From positions 124,001 through 188,000 of the forward strand of contig JAUSJA010000026.1 in assembly GCA_030647905.1 (NCBI GenBank): a DNA stretch of 64,000 bases. The letters run 5' to 3'. The DNA is from Gemmatimonadaceae bacterium (GTDB lineage Bacteria > Gemmatimonadota > Gemmatimonadetes > Gemmatimonadales > Gemmatimonadaceae). The notes under the pieces were generated by a model. The model did not search any database. It saw only the letters and a program-made list of their open reading frames with translations, and was not told the DNA's origin. The translations under genes were made by a program, and so were the position numbers. Below are positions 18,150-27,451 of the stretch, piece after piece. The first letter of the stretch is position 1, and every line of letters starts with the position of its first letter.

Positions 18150-19064
18150 TCACCCGCGGTGGAAATCCAGCGCCAGGTCCAGGGCCTTCGCGGAATGGGT
18201 CACTGCTCCGACGGAGATCCAGTCCACTCCGGTCTCGGCGATCGCACGAACCGAGTCGAGGCTGACGCCGCCGGATGCTTCGCTCACGGCGCGGCCGTCT
18301 ATCAGCTCCACCGACTCGCGGAGCTGCGGCAGCGTCATGTTGTCCAGCATGATTATGTCAGCACCCGCAGCCACCGCCGCTTCGACCTGCCTGACATTGT
18401 CACACTCGATCTCGATCGGAGTGCCGGCCGGTGCCACCTCGCGCGCGCGGTTCACCGCCATCACCACGTCGCCGCCGATGGCCGCGATGTGATTGTCCTT
18501 GATCAGCACCGCCGCACCGAGGTCCATGCGGTGGTTCATTCCTCCACCCGCACGGACGGCATACTTCTCCAGCCGGCGCCAGCCGGGCGTCGTCTTTCGC
18601 GTGTCGAGAATCTTCGCCTTCGTGCCCTCGATCGCGTCCACGAACTGCCGCGTCAGCGTCGCCACTCCCGACAATCGCTGCATGTAGTTGAGCGCCACAC
18701 GCTCCGCCGACAGCAGTCCGCGCCCATGCCCCGTGATGAACATCACCGGTGTCCCCGCCGCTACCTTCTGCCCGTCCTTCACCACATTTCTCACCGCGGC
18801 ATTCGGATCCCTCTGCCTGAACGCTTCGCGCGCGAGCGGAATCCCTGCGATCACCCCGGCCTGGCGCGCCACGAGCGTGCACCGCTCGCGCCGGTCCGAC
18901 AGAATCGTCGCAATGCTGGTGATGTCGTTGTCCGCCGTGTCTTCGGCGAGCGCCTCACGTACGAGTGAGGTCGTCATCAGTCGGGCGTAAGGAAAGCGCA
19001 GCGGGCCCGCCGGCGCGAAGCCTCGCTCCGCAAGAACGGTGATCCGCCGCGGCCGGCGTGTCAT
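18150..19064 (-). CDS. nadC: Nicotinate-nucleotide pyrophosphorylase (quinolinate phosphoribosyltransferase)
   Basis: Converts quinolinate and PRPP to nicotinate mononucleotide, the third step of de novo NAD synthesis. 304 aa. Family motifs: ERVALNYMQRLSGVAT, LDTRKTTPGWRRLEKYAVRAGG (substrate-binding Arg/Lys), NHRMDLGAAVLIKDNH, EIECDNVRQVEAAVAAGAD, IMLDNM and EASGGVSLDSVRAIAETGVDWISVG. The N-terminal 30 residues are extra relative to short homologues. Its ATG overlaps the nadA stop by 4 bp (ATGA), placing it last in a nadB-nadA-nadC operon. Confidence 0.96.
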   Translation of the reverse strand: MTRRPRRITVLAERGFAPAGPLRFPYARLMTTSLVREALAEDTADNDITSIATILSDRRERCTLVARQAGVIAGIPLAREAFRQRDPNAAVRNVVKDGQKVAAGTPVMFITGHGRGLLSAERVALNYMQRLSGVATLTRQFVDAIEGTKAKILDTRKTTPGWRRLEKYAVRAGGGMNHRMDLGAAVLIKDNHIAAIGGDVVMAVNRAREVAPAGTPIEIECDNVRQVEAAVAAGADIIMLDNMTLPQLRESVELIDGRAVSEASGGVSLDSVRAIAETGVDWISVGAVTHSAKALDLALDFHRG

Positions 19065-20080
19065 TCCCCGGGATCCTCGGTCGTCTCGGGCTTCAGCGAT
19101 AGCGGGCGCTGCCCGCCAATCGCAATCATCCGCTCGATCGCCGTGCGCGCACGGTCGGCGATTGCCGGATCAACAGTGATGTGATGCTCCAGCCGCTCCA
19201 GCGATCGCAGCACCTTCGGCAGAGTCGTCACCTTCATGAACGCGCACACCGCCAGCTCGCTCGCCGGATAGAATTTCCTCGTGGGGTTCTCGCGCCGCAG
19301 GCGATGCAGGATGCCTACCTCGGTGGCGACGATGTATTCCTCCGCATCCGAGATGCGCGGACGATTGATCATCCCCTCGGTCGAGAGGATCTGCACGTCC
19401 TCCGGATCCACGTCACCTGCTGACACCGCCTCCACTACGCTCGTCGCGCATCCACACTCCGGATGGATCAGGAACTCGGCCCCGGGGTGCTCCGCGCGCT
19501 TGCGTTTGATGTGCTCGGGATCGATCCCAGCATGCACGTGACACTCACCCATCCACACATGCATGTTCTCACGCCCCGTGACGCGGCGTACGTGCGCCCC
19601 GAGGAACATGTCGGGGAGAAAGAGTATCTCCTTGTCGAGGGGAATCGAGTTCACGATCTCGACGGCGTTTCCCGACGTGCAGCAATAGTCGCTCTCCGCC
19701 TTCACGTCGGCCGTCGTGTTCACGTACGAAATGACCACTGCGCCTGGATGCTCCGCCTTCCAGTCGCGGAGCTGATCCCCGTCAATCGTCGCGGCAAGCG
19801 AGCATCCTGCCGCAAGATCGGGCAGCAGTACTTTTTTTTTCGGCGACAGCACGGCAGCCGTCTCCGCCATGAAATGCACGCCGCAGAACACGATGATGTC
19901 CGCGTCGGTGTGCGCTGCTTCACGGCTCAGACCCAGTGAGTCGCCGACGAAATCGGCCACGTCCTGCACTTCCGGCCGCTCATAGTTATGCGCCAGGATC
20001 ACCACGTTTCTGTGCTTCGCCAGCCGCTTTATCTCCAGCTGCAACGCGCTGAGGTCTCTTCCGATTGCCTGTGCCGTCAT
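19061..20080 (-). CDS. nadA: Quinolinate synthase, [4Fe-4S] enzyme
   Basis: Condenses iminoaspartate with dihydroxyacetone phosphate to quinolinate. 339 aa from the ATG at 20080, one base after the nadB TAA; a longer frame to 20122 overlaps nadB and is not needed. The three cluster cysteines are recognisable in FCGVHFMAETA, SDYCCTSGNA and HPECGCATS. Other family segments are VILAHNYERPEVQDVADFVGDS, STEGMINRP and a C-terminal MKVTTLPKVLRSLE. An A9 run in the coding strand (19832-19840 on the plus strand as T9) encodes Lys-Lys-Lys after SP. Confidence 0.96.
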   Translation of the reverse strand: MTAQAIGRDLSALQLEIKRLAKHRNVVILAHNYERPEVQDVADFVGDSLGLSREAAHTDADIIVFCGVHFMAETAAVLSPKKKVLLPDLAAGCSLAATIDGDQLRDWKAEHPGAVVISYVNTTADVKAESDYCCTSGNAVEIVNSIPLDKEILFLPDMFLGAHVRRVTGRENMHVWMGECHVHAGIDPEHIKRKRAEHPGAEFLIHPECGCATSVVEAVSAGDVDPEDVQILSTEGMINRPRISDAEEYIVATEVGILHRLRRENPTRKFYPASELAVCAFMKVTTLPKVLRSLERLEHHITVDPAIADRARTAIERMIAIGGQRPLSLKPETTEDPGE

Positions 20081-20081
20081 C

Positions 20082-21593
20082 TTACCATTCGATGTGCCTG
20101 CCGCGCCACTTCCGCACGGCATGAGGAAAGTCGCTTCTGAAGTGCCCGCCTCTCGATTCCTTGCGCAACAATGCGGCCTCCGCGATGAGCCGCGCCGTCT
20201 CCACCATGTTCGCTTCCTCGGTCGCCCCGACGGGAAGACGCGTCTCTATGTCGCCCAACATCTCGAGCCCTTTTCTCAGGCCCTTTGCGGTACGATGGAT
20301 TCCGGCGTGATCCCACATCACGCTGCGCACATCGTCGGCCGCGACCTGAGCGGCGCCCCGATCCTCGAGCGGCGGCACGTCCCACGCCTTCTTTCGCGGA
20401 GTGCCGGTCATTCCCGGCAGAGCGATCATGTCCCGCGCCACGCGCTCGGCGAACACCAGTCCTTCCAACAGCGAATTCGACGCCAGCCGGTTGGCTCCGT
20501 GCACGCCGGTTCGCGAGACCTCGCCGCACGCGTACAGGCGGGCGAGGCTCGAGCGTCCCACGAGGTCGGTCACGATCCCGCCCATCATGTAGTGAGCCGC
20601 GGGAATCACCGGGATGAGGTCCTTTGACGGATCGATTCCGCGCGCCTTGCACAACGCGAAGATTCCCGGGAAGCGGTTCCGGAACGATTTGCCGAGCTTC
20701 CGCGCGTCGAGATAGACACGGCTGCCACGAGCCCGCTCCCGGAATATCTCGCGCGCCACGACATCGCGCGGCGCGAGCTCCGCCAACCTGTGCTTCTTCG
20801 TCATGAAGCGGACACCGGCGTCGTTCACCAGGATGGCGCCTTCACCTCGCACCGCTTCGGAGATGAGCGCCAGAGGATTCTCCGGCGTCTCCAGCGCGGT
20901 AGGATGGAACTGCACGAACTCCATGTCGGCCAGCTTCACACCGGCGCGGTGGGCGATCGCATATCCATCGCCAGTGGCAACCTGGGGATTCGTCGTGTAG
21001 CGATATACCTGCCCGCACCCGCCCGTCGCGAGAACGGTCGAGTCGGCTACGATCTCGACCGGCTTGCCCGCCATCGTTGCCCGGATCCCATGACAGACGC
21101 CTTCGCTCACGATCAGATCGAGAACGCGCGTCTTCTCCAGCACCTGGATATTCCGGCTCTCGCGCACTCGCTCGATCAGCGTGCGGGCGACCTCTGCCCC
21201 CGTCTGATCTCCGTGCGCATGGACGATGCGCCGTCGCGAGTGCGCGGCCTCCTTGCCGAGCTTAAACCCCCCTCCCGGCTCTAGATCGAAATCGGCCCCC
21301 GCCGTGTGAAGCTCGCGAACGCGCGCCGGCCCCTCCTCCACGAGAATCTCGACCGCCCTGGCATCGCAAAGCGCCGCACCCGCGGCAAGCGTGTCCTTTC
21401 GGTGCAGCTCAGGCGAATCCCCTGCCCCGAGAGCTGCCGCGATTCCACCCTGCGCGTACGCCGTGGCGCTGTCGAAAAGCGAGCGCTTCGTGAGCACCAT
21501 CACGTCCCCTTCCGTGGACGCCCGCCAAGCCGTGTGAAGGCCGGCGATACCGCTTCCCACAACCAGAAAGCGTGTTCTGATCCGCTCTGCCAT
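20082..21593 (-). CDS. nadB: L-aspartate oxidase
   Basis: FAD enzyme that oxidises L-aspartate to iminoaspartate, the first step of de novo NAD synthesis. 503 aa from the ATG at 21593 (a TTG at 21605 is also in frame). The Rossmann FAD motif VVGSGIAGLHTAWRA is at the N-terminus, with AYAQGGIAAALGAGDSPELH, HAHGDQTGAEVARTL, VQFHPTAL, AAHYMMGGIVTDLVGRSS, ACGEVSRTGVHGANRLASNS and a C-terminal helical domain ending ESRGGHFRSDFP. First gene of nadBAC. The 86-bp gap to the divergent BMP gene includes TATAAG on the minus strand (about 21619-21624), a possible -10 box. Confidence 0.96.
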   Translation of the reverse strand: MAERIRTRFLVVGSGIAGLHTAWRASTEGDVMVLTKRSLFDSATAYAQGGIAAALGAGDSPELHRKDTLAAGAALCDARAVEILVEEGPARVRELHTAGADFDLEPGGGFKLGKEAAHSRRRIVHAHGDQTGAEVARTLIERVRESRNIQVLEKTRVLDLIVSEGVCHGIRATMAGKPVEIVADSTVLATGGCGQVYRYTTNPQVATGDGYAIAHRAGVKLADMEFVQFHPTALETPENPLALISEAVRGEGAILVNDAGVRFMTKKHRLAELAPRDVVAREIFRERARGSRVYLDARKLGKSFRNRFPGIFALCKARGIDPSKDLIPVIPAAHYMMGGIVTDLVGRSSLARLYACGEVSRTGVHGANRLASNSLLEGLVFAERVARDMIALPGMTGTPRKKAWDVPPLEDRGAAQVAADDVRSVMWDHAGIHRTAKGLRKGLEMLGDIETRLPVGATEEANMVETARLIAEAALLRKESRGGHFRSDFPHAVRKWRGRHIEW

Positions 21594-21679
21594 AGGGGAA
21601 ATCAACGGGGATTCAATACTTATAGAAAGGGGGGATACCGCCTTGCAGGCGAGCGCTCCGTGGGCGAATATCCTCCTGA

Positions 21680-22717
21680 ATGCGGAAACTCCTCCTCGTA
21701 GCCGCCGGCCTCCTCGTCGTGCATGCCGCGCTTCTCTTTGCCGGCGGCCGTGGAGTGACGGATTCCAGCAGACCGGGCGCGACTGATGTCGGCATTGTCC
21801 TCGATGTCGGCGGTCGTGGCGACAAGTCGTTCAACGACGGCGCTTTTGCGGGCGCGGACAGCGCTGAGAAAATCCTCCACCCAAACGTTCGCTTCATCGA
21901 GCCGGGCGAGGGGTCGGACCGGGAAGCAGGTCTCCGCCTGCTGGCCGCCGAGAACATGGATCTCGTCATTGGAGTCGGTTTCATTTTCTCCGACGACATC
22001 ACCAAGCTTGCCAGGGAATATCCCGGCGTCTCGTTCGCCTGCGTTGACTACGCGCTCGCAGTGGACGACAAGGGAAACGTCATCCCGCCGCCGCCGAATG
22101 TCGCGGCCCTCAAGTTCCGTGAAGAGGAAGGCTCATTCCTCGTCGGCGCTCTCGCCGCCCTCGTCGGCAACTCCAGAAAAATCGGATTCATCGGCGGAAT
22201 GGACATTCCTCTCATTCACAAGTTCGAGGCGGGCTATCGCGCCGGGGTGAAGCACGTCTGCCCGGATTGCACGGTGATCGCGCAATACGCTGGCGTCACT
22301 CCCGATGCGTTCAAGAATCCGGGCAAGGGCAAGGAGCTCGCGCTCAGCCAGTACCAATCAGGGGTCAACGTGATCTTCCACGCGTCCGGCTCCACCGGGC
22401 AGGGTGTCTTCGAGGCGGCCCGCGTGATGGACAAGCTCGCCATCGGCGTAGACGCCGATCAGTACGACGAAGCACCGGGCCACGTTCTCACATCCATGGT
22501 GAAAGGCGTCAACGCCGCTGTGTTCGACGCCATCCAGCGTGTGCAGAACAAGACGTTCAAGGGCGGCATCTATTCGTTCGGCCTCGCCGAGGGCGGGGTT
22601 GGATACGTGTACGACGACCGGAACAAGCCCCTTATACCAGATAGCGTGCACACCCGTATCGAACAGCTGAAGCAGGAGATCATCACCGGCAGGATCAAGG
22701 TACCCAGCACGCGATGA
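21680..22717 (+). CDS. BMP-family substrate-binding protein of a nucleoside-type ABC importer
   Basis: 345 aa. An N-terminal hydrophobic signal (residues 1-22, with no lipobox Cys) is followed by the BMP/Med domain: DVGIVLDVGGRGDKSFNDGA, DLVIGVGFIFSDDI, FACVDYAL, REEEGSFLVGALAAL, GFIGGMDIPLIHKFEAGYRAG, NVIFHASGSTGQGV and HVLTSMVKGVNAAV. Family members such as BmpA, PnrA and NupN bind purine or other nucleosides. The ATG at 21680 has no obvious Shine-Dalgarno. Its stop overlaps the next ATG (ATGA). Confidence 0.92.
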   Translation: MRKLLLVAAGLLVVHAALLFAGGRGVTDSSRPGATDVGIVLDVGGRGDKSFNDGAFAGADSAEKILHPNVRFIEPGEGSDREAGLRLLAAENMDLVIGVGFIFSDDITKLAREYPGVSFACVDYALAVDDKGNVIPPPPNVAALKFREEEGSFLVGALAALVGNSRKIGFIGGMDIPLIHKFEAGYRAGVKHVCPDCTVIAQYAGVTPDAFKNPGKGKELALSQYQSGVNVIFHASGSTGQGVFEAARVMDKLAIGVDADQYDEAPGHVLTSMVKGVNAAVFDAIQRVQNKTFKGGIYSFGLAEGGVGYVYDDRNKPLIPDSVHTRIEQLKQEIITGRIKVPSTR

Positions 22718-24312
22718 CAGGATCTGGCACCGCGATGGGCAGTCGCGCCGATCACGCGATTCGCATGCAGGGGATAGACAAAGCGTTCGGCGTTGTCCGC
22801 GCCAACCGTGGCGCTTCTATCGACGTGCTGCAGGGCGAGATCCACGCACTCGTCGGCGAGAATGGAGCCGGCAAATCCACCCTCATGAAGATCCTCGGCG
22901 GGCTTCTCAGGCCCGACGCGGGCAGGATGGAAGTGAACGGCCGCGACGTCACGGGCTGGTCCACCAGCGACGCCATCGCCGCCGGGATCGGTGTCGTCCA
23001 CCAGCACTTCATGCTCGTGCCGACGCTCACCGTGGCCGAAAATATCGTGCTCGGCAGCGAGCCGGTGAAAGGAATACGGTTCGATTATGCGAAGGCCGTT
23101 GCCGATGTCGAGAAGCTGAGCAGGGAGACCGGCCTCGAGGTCTCGGCGGACCGGAAGGTGTCGGACCTGTCGGTGGGCGAGGCGCAGCGCGTGGAGATTC
23201 TCAAGACGCTCTTTCGCGGAGCGCGTATCCTCGTTCTGGACGAGCCGACGGCCGTGCTTTCACCACCCGAAGTACGCGAGCTCTGGACCGTGCTTCGCAA
23301 GCTCCGCGACGGTGGCGGGACGATCGTCCTGATCACGCATCGCCTCGACGAAGTGATCGAAATTTCCGATGTGATCACCGTGATGCGGGCCGGCCAGACC
23401 GTGGATCGCCTCACGACCGAGGGAACCACACCAGCCCAGATTGCGCGGGCGATGGTTGGCCGCGAAGTAGCTCTGACGTCACGCGACGAAGCCAGCGCGC
23501 TCGGCACGCGCACCGAGAGTGACGAACATCCGGCTTTCAATCCATCGAACGACATGACGTCCGCGATCCGGGTCACCGACCTGGTCGTGCTCGGCTCACG
23601 AAAGACCCGTGCAGTTGACAGCGTCACTTTCTCGATCAGGCCCGGCGAGATTCTCGGAATCGCTGGGGTCGAGGGAAACGGCCAGACCGAGCTCATCGAA
23701 GCACTGGCAGGTCTCCGGCCGATCGAATCAGGCCTGATTCGGATCAATGGCCACGACGTCACCAGGGAGAATGTGGCCGAGCGGCGCGATGCGGGAGTGT
23801 CACACATTCCGGAGGACCGCAATCGCCGCGGGCTGATTCTCGACTATTCTATCTCCGACAATCTGGTGCTCGGGCTGCAGGGCGAATTCGCCAACCGTGG
23901 CGTTCTCGACGGCGAGCGCATTGCGAAGAACGCGCAGCAGCAGATCGAGGCCTTCGATATCCGGCCTCCCGATGCCAGCCTGCCTGCACGGGCTCTGTCC
24001 GGAGGCAATCAGCAGAAGGTCGTCATTGCCCGCGAGATGGGCCGTCGTTTCGGCGTATTGCTCGCGTCGCAGCCGACGCGCGGCGTGGATGTCGGCGCCA
24101 TCGAGTTCATTCATGCGCAGCTCCGTGAGGCCCGCGCGGCCGGCAAAGCGATTCTTCTCGTGTCTGCAGAGCTCAAGGAAGTGCTGGCACTTTCCGACAG
24201 AGTCGCCGTGATGTATCGCGGCAAGTTCAGCAAGGTCATGCCCGCCGCGGAAGCGAGCGAGCAGTCGCTCGGCGAATACATGATCGGCACCAGGAAGGAG
24301 TCCGCGGCGTGA
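22714..24312 (+). CDS. Nucleoside-type ABC importer ATPase with two nucleotide-binding domains
   Basis: 532 aa with two tandem ABC domains, as in NupO/YufO and sugar importers of the RbsA type. NBD1 (about 10-245): Walker A GENGAGKST, signature DLSVGEAQRVEILK, Walker B ILVLDEPTAVL, H-loop ITHRLDE. NBD2 (about 290-525): GVEGNGQTE in place of a canonical Walker A and signature LSGGNQQKVVIARE. The Walker B region there reads VLLASQPTRGVD, with Gln instead of the catalytic Glu region's Asp-Glu. The degenerate second site is normal for this family. Downstream alternative starts (MGSRADHAIRM or MQGIDKAFG) are possible. The stop overlaps the next gene (GTGA). Confidence 0.94.
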   Translation: MTGSGTAMGSRADHAIRMQGIDKAFGVVRANRGASIDVLQGEIHALVGENGAGKSTLMKILGGLLRPDAGRMEVNGRDVTGWSTSDAIAAGIGVVHQHFMLVPTLTVAENIVLGSEPVKGIRFDYAKAVADVEKLSRETGLEVSADRKVSDLSVGEAQRVEILKTLFRGARILVLDEPTAVLSPPEVRELWTVLRKLRDGGGTIVLITHRLDEVIEISDVITVMRAGQTVDRLTTEGTTPAQIARAMVGREVALTSRDEASALGTRTESDEHPAFNPSNDMTSAIRVTDLVVLGSRKTRAVDSVTFSIRPGEILGIAGVEGNGQTELIEALAGLRPIESGLIRINGHDVTRENVAERRDAGVSHIPEDRNRRGLILDYSISDNLVLGLQGEFANRGVLDGERIAKNAQQQIEAFDIRPPDASLPARALSGGNQQKVVIAREMGRRFGVLLASQPTRGVDVGAIEFIHAQLREARAAGKAILLVSAELKEVLALSDRVAVMYRGKFSKVMPAAEASEQSLGEYMIGTRKESAA

Positions 24313-25373
24313 CCACTCGGTTCAGGGAACAGCTCGAGGAAGCGCTTTTTCCGCCGGTTATCGCGCTGCTCGTCGCGCTCATCTGCGGCGACCTGCTCAT
24401 CATGAGTTACGGCCAGTCGCCCGCCACTGTGTACCGGTTGCTGCTCGAAGGCACCTGGGGCAACGCATACGGGTTCGGCCAGGTGTTGTACAAAGCGACG
24501 ACTCTCACGTTCACCGGGCTCGCCGTCTCGCTCGGAATACGCGCCGGATTGTTCAATGTCGGCGCGGAGAGCCAGCTCGCAACGGGTGGGTTCGCCGCCG
24601 CGCTTATCGGTCTCTGGCTTTCGCCGGCCATGCCGGGGCTGATCGCAGTACCGATCTGTCTCATTGCGGCGGCAGCGGGGGGTGGAGTGATCGGCGCCAT
24701 ACCAGGCTGGCTCAAGGTGAGATTCGGCGCGCATGAAGTGATCGTGACGATCATGCTCAACTTCATCGTGCTCGCTTTCCTGAACTGGATCGTCGCCGGA
24801 CACCTTCACGTGGCGGAGACCCTTCACACTCCTGAGATTCGCACCGGCGTCGTTCCCCGCTTCGATTCGTTCATCGGCGCGTTCCACGGATCTGCCGCCA
24901 ACCTCACCATCATCATCGCCCTTCTCGCCGCCGCCGCAGGCTGGTTTTACCTCTTCAGGAGTCGTCGCGGATTCGAGCTGAGGGCCGTGGGGCTGCAGCC
25001 GGACGCGGCGGAATACGGCGGCGTGAGCGTCGGTGGAGTCTGGATTCGCGCCATGACCCTGTCCGGCATGATAGCCGGCATCGGCGGCGTGAATTATGTG
25101 CTCGGCTACAAGCACTACTACGAGGAAGGGTTCGCCGGCGGGTCCGGATTCCTCGGTATCGCGGTGGCGCTCGTGGGACGCAACCATCCCGTCGGCGTCG
25201 TGTTCGCGGCTCTCTTCTTCGCGACGCTGTCGCAGGGCGGGCTCGCGATCCACGCCTTCGTACCGAAGCAGATGGTCGAGGTGCTACAGGGCGTCGTGAT
25301 TCTCGCTGTGGCGATGTCGGTGCCTGAAGTGCGCGCGGCGCTTCGCCAGGCGCGCAAGCCGGCGGCCGCATGA
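24309..25373 (+). CDS. Nucleoside-type ABC importer permease, first subunit
   Basis: 354 aa polytopic protein of the BPD_transp_2 family, NupP/YufP-like. The GTG start at 24309 overlaps the ATPase stop (GTGA). Visible family features: TLTFTGLAVSLGIRAGLFNVGAESQL, GAIPGWLKVRFGAHEVIVTIMLNFI, VGLQPDAAEYGGVSVGGVW and GSGFLGIAVALVGRNHPVGVV. It forms the membrane channel with the following permease. Its stop overlaps the next ATG (ATGA). Confidence 0.92.
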   Translation: MTTRFREQLEEALFPPVIALLVALICGDLLIMSYGQSPATVYRLLLEGTWGNAYGFGQVLYKATTLTFTGLAVSLGIRAGLFNVGAESQLATGGFAAALIGLWLSPAMPGLIAVPICLIAAAAGGGVIGAIPGWLKVRFGAHEVIVTIMLNFIVLAFLNWIVAGHLHVAETLHTPEIRTGVVPRFDSFIGAFHGSAANLTIIIALLAAAAGWFYLFRSRRGFELRAVGLQPDAAEYGGVSVGGVWIRAMTLSGMIAGIGGVNYVLGYKHYYEEGFAGGSGFLGIAVALVGRNHPVGVVFAALFFATLSQGGLAIHAFVPKQMVEVLQGVVILAVAMSVPEVRAALRQARKPAAA

Positions 25374-26239
25374 ATCCGATCTCCTTTCTGACGCAGACGC
25401 TGCGTATCGCGGTGCCGTATCTGTTCGCGGCAAGCGGTGGCGTGATCGCCGAACGCGCCGGCATCATCAGTCTCGAACTCGAAGGGCTCATGCTGACCGG
25501 CGCCTTCTCGGCGACGCTCGGCGCGCACTATTCCGGAAGCCCGTTGATCGGACTTCTCTCCGGAATCCTCGGCGGCCTCGTGTTCGGCTTGATTCACGCC
25601 GTCGCCACGATCCGGTATCGCGCAAACCAGGTCGTCGTCGGCATCGCCATCAACCTTCTGGCAATCGGAGTCACGCGATTCTTCCTCAAGCTCGCGTTCG
25701 CCAGCTCCTCCAATTCTCCTCGCGTGAACGGATTCGGAGGAAACCAGGCGGCACACGGATTCGACAATCCGCTCCTCTGGATGGGTCTGCTCGTCGCGCC
25801 GATTCTGGCTTTCTTCCTCTACAGAACTCCGTTTGGGCTGCGTGTGCGGGCGGTCGGCGAGCACCCTGATGCCGCCGCCAGCGTCGGCATCAGGGTTCGG
25901 CGTGTGCAGTACATCGCCGTCGCGATCTCCGGAATGCTGGCCGCGCTTGGCGGAGTCTTCCTCGCGCTTGACCAGCATCAGTTCACGGACCAGATGACGG
26001 CCGGTCGCGGATTCATAGCCGTCGCCGCCGTCATCTTCGGGCGATGGGATCCGGTGCGCGCGGCTCTCGCGTGTCTCCTCTTCGCGGCAGCCGAGACGCT
26101 GCAGATCCAGCTTCAGGGAAATCAGCTCATTCCGTCGCAGTTCGTCGAGATGATTCCCTATGCCCTCACCATCATCGCTCTCGCGGGAGTTGTTGGCCGG
26201 GCGGTTCCGCCGGCCGCGTTGGGCAAGACGGCAGAGTAG
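25370..26239 (+). CDS. Nucleoside-type ABC importer permease, second subunit
   Basis: 289 aa, NupQ/YufQ-like, shorter than its partner as is usual. Motifs: YLFAASGGVIAERAGIISLELEG, LIHAVATIRYRANQVVVGIAINLLA, LRVRAVGEHPDAAASVGIRVRRVQY, AALGGVFLALDQHQFTDQMTAGRG and IAVAAVIFGRWDP. It pairs with the upstream permease to make the transmembrane channel. The MFS gene begins 3 bp after its stop, so the two are probably cotranscribed. Confidence 0.92.
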   Translation: MNPISFLTQTLRIAVPYLFAASGGVIAERAGIISLELEGLMLTGAFSATLGAHYSGSPLIGLLSGILGGLVFGLIHAVATIRYRANQVVVGIAINLLAIGVTRFFLKLAFASSSNSPRVNGFGGNQAAHGFDNPLLWMGLLVAPILAFFLYRTPFGLRVRAVGEHPDAAASVGIRVRRVQYIAVAISGMLAALGGVFLALDQHQFTDQMTAGRGFIAVAAVIFGRWDPVRAALACLLFAAAETLQIQLQGNQLIPSQFVEMIPYALTIIALAGVVGRAVPPAALGKTAE

Positions 26240-26242
26240 CTG

Positions 26243-27448
26243 ATGTTCAGGAAGCTCTTCATTCTCATCATCACTGCGTTCGTGGACATGGTGGGGCTCC
26301 TCATGGTGCTCCCGCTCATGCCGTTCTACGCGCGCACTCTCGGCGCTGGCTCGATGATGGTGACGGTGATGGTGGTGTCGTTCACCGCTGCGCAGCTTCT
26401 CAGCGCCCCACTCTGGGGACGCTTCTCGGACCGGTACGGACGCAGGCCCGCTCTTCTCGTTGGCCTTGGCGCGGCGGCGATCGCCTACGTCGTCTTCGCC
26501 CTCGCGAACTCGCTGTGGCTGCTGCTTCTCTCGCGCGTCGTGCAGGGCGCGGGCGGTGGAACGGTAGGCGTCATTCAGGCGTATGTCGCCGATTCGACGG
26601 AGCCGCAGAACCGGGCGAAGGCGCTGGGGTGGCTCTCCGCCGCTACCAATGTCGGTGTCGCGCTCGGGCCGCCCCTCGGCTCGTTCGCGCTGCTGTTCGG
26701 ACACGGCGGGCCCGGCTATATGGCGGCCGCGCTCTGTCTCGTCAACATGACTTTCGCGTGGAAGTTCCTCCACGAATCGCGCGACATGGAGGACGCTCGC
26801 ACGTCTGTGAAGAAGCGCGGCGCATCGCGTGCAGCGATCCTCCGCGTAATCTCGCACGCTAAGGAGCCGGGACCGCGACTCATCTGGATCTACGCCATCG
26901 CAATGGGTTCGTTCTCGGCAGTGACCGCGATCCTGCCGCTGTTTCTCGCCGACCAGTTCGGTATCGGCGAGCACACGATCTGGATCTTTTTCACATACAT
27001 CGGGATCATCTCCGTCATTACTCGCGCTGGGATCCTCGGGTCGGCGGTCGAGAGATTTGGTGAGGCGCGGTTATCGCGAATCGGGCTGGTGTTGCTTGCG
27101 ACCGGCCTGGCCGGGATGCCTTTCGCGCGCGGCTATGTACTGCTCGGAATCACGATCGCTTTCATCCCGCTCGGAACGGCTTTTACGTTCCCGTGCGTGA
27201 CATCGCTCTTGTCCCGTGTGATCTCGAGCAGCGAGCGCGGCCTCTACATGGGCGTGCAGCAGACGTTCGGTGGATTGTCGCGCGTGATCATTCCGCTGTG
27301 GGCAGGATTTTCATACGATCACTTCGGCCGCCAGATTCCGTTTCTCACCTCGGCGACGTTCGTGATGCTCACGCTGCTGCTCGGACTCAGCGTGGACGAC
27401 GGCCGCCGAGTGCAGGCGCCACCCGTTCCAGATGGAGTCGCGGTCTAG
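26243..27448 (+). CDS. MFS transporter (drug/metabolite efflux type)
   Basis: 401 aa with 12 predicted hydrophobic segments. The first half has the MFS motif A region GRFSDRYGRRPALLVG and a motif C-like GPPLGSFALLFGHGGPGYMAAAL. The N-terminal FVDMVGLLMVLPLMPFYARTLGA segment is typical of TetA/multidrug-like members. It is distally attached to the nucleoside importer operon (3-bp gap). The substrate is unknown; efflux of a nucleoside analogue or product is only an inference from context. Confidence 0.85.
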   Translation: MFRKLFILIITAFVDMVGLLMVLPLMPFYARTLGAGSMMVTVMVVSFTAAQLLSAPLWGRFSDRYGRRPALLVGLGAAAIAYVVFALANSLWLLLLSRVVQGAGGGTVGVIQAYVADSTEPQNRAKALGWLSAATNVGVALGPPLGSFALLFGHGGPGYMAAALCLVNMTFAWKFLHESRDMEDARTSVKKRGASRAAILRVISHAKEPGPRLIWIYAIAMGSFSAVTAILPLFLADQFGIGEHTIWIFFTYIGIISVITRAGILGSAVERFGEARLSRIGLVLLATGLAGMPFARGYVLLGITIAFIPLGTAFTFPCVTSLLSRVISSSERGLYMGVQQTFGGLSRVIIPLWAGFSYDHFGRQIPFLTSATFVMLTLLLGLSVDDGRRVQAPPVPDGVAV

Positions 27449-27451
27449 AAA

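Noticed and set aside
25118-26974. 618-codon minus-strand frame opposite the importer permease and MFS genes
   Set aside because: Highly charged, compositionally odd translation opposite well-recognised membrane proteins.
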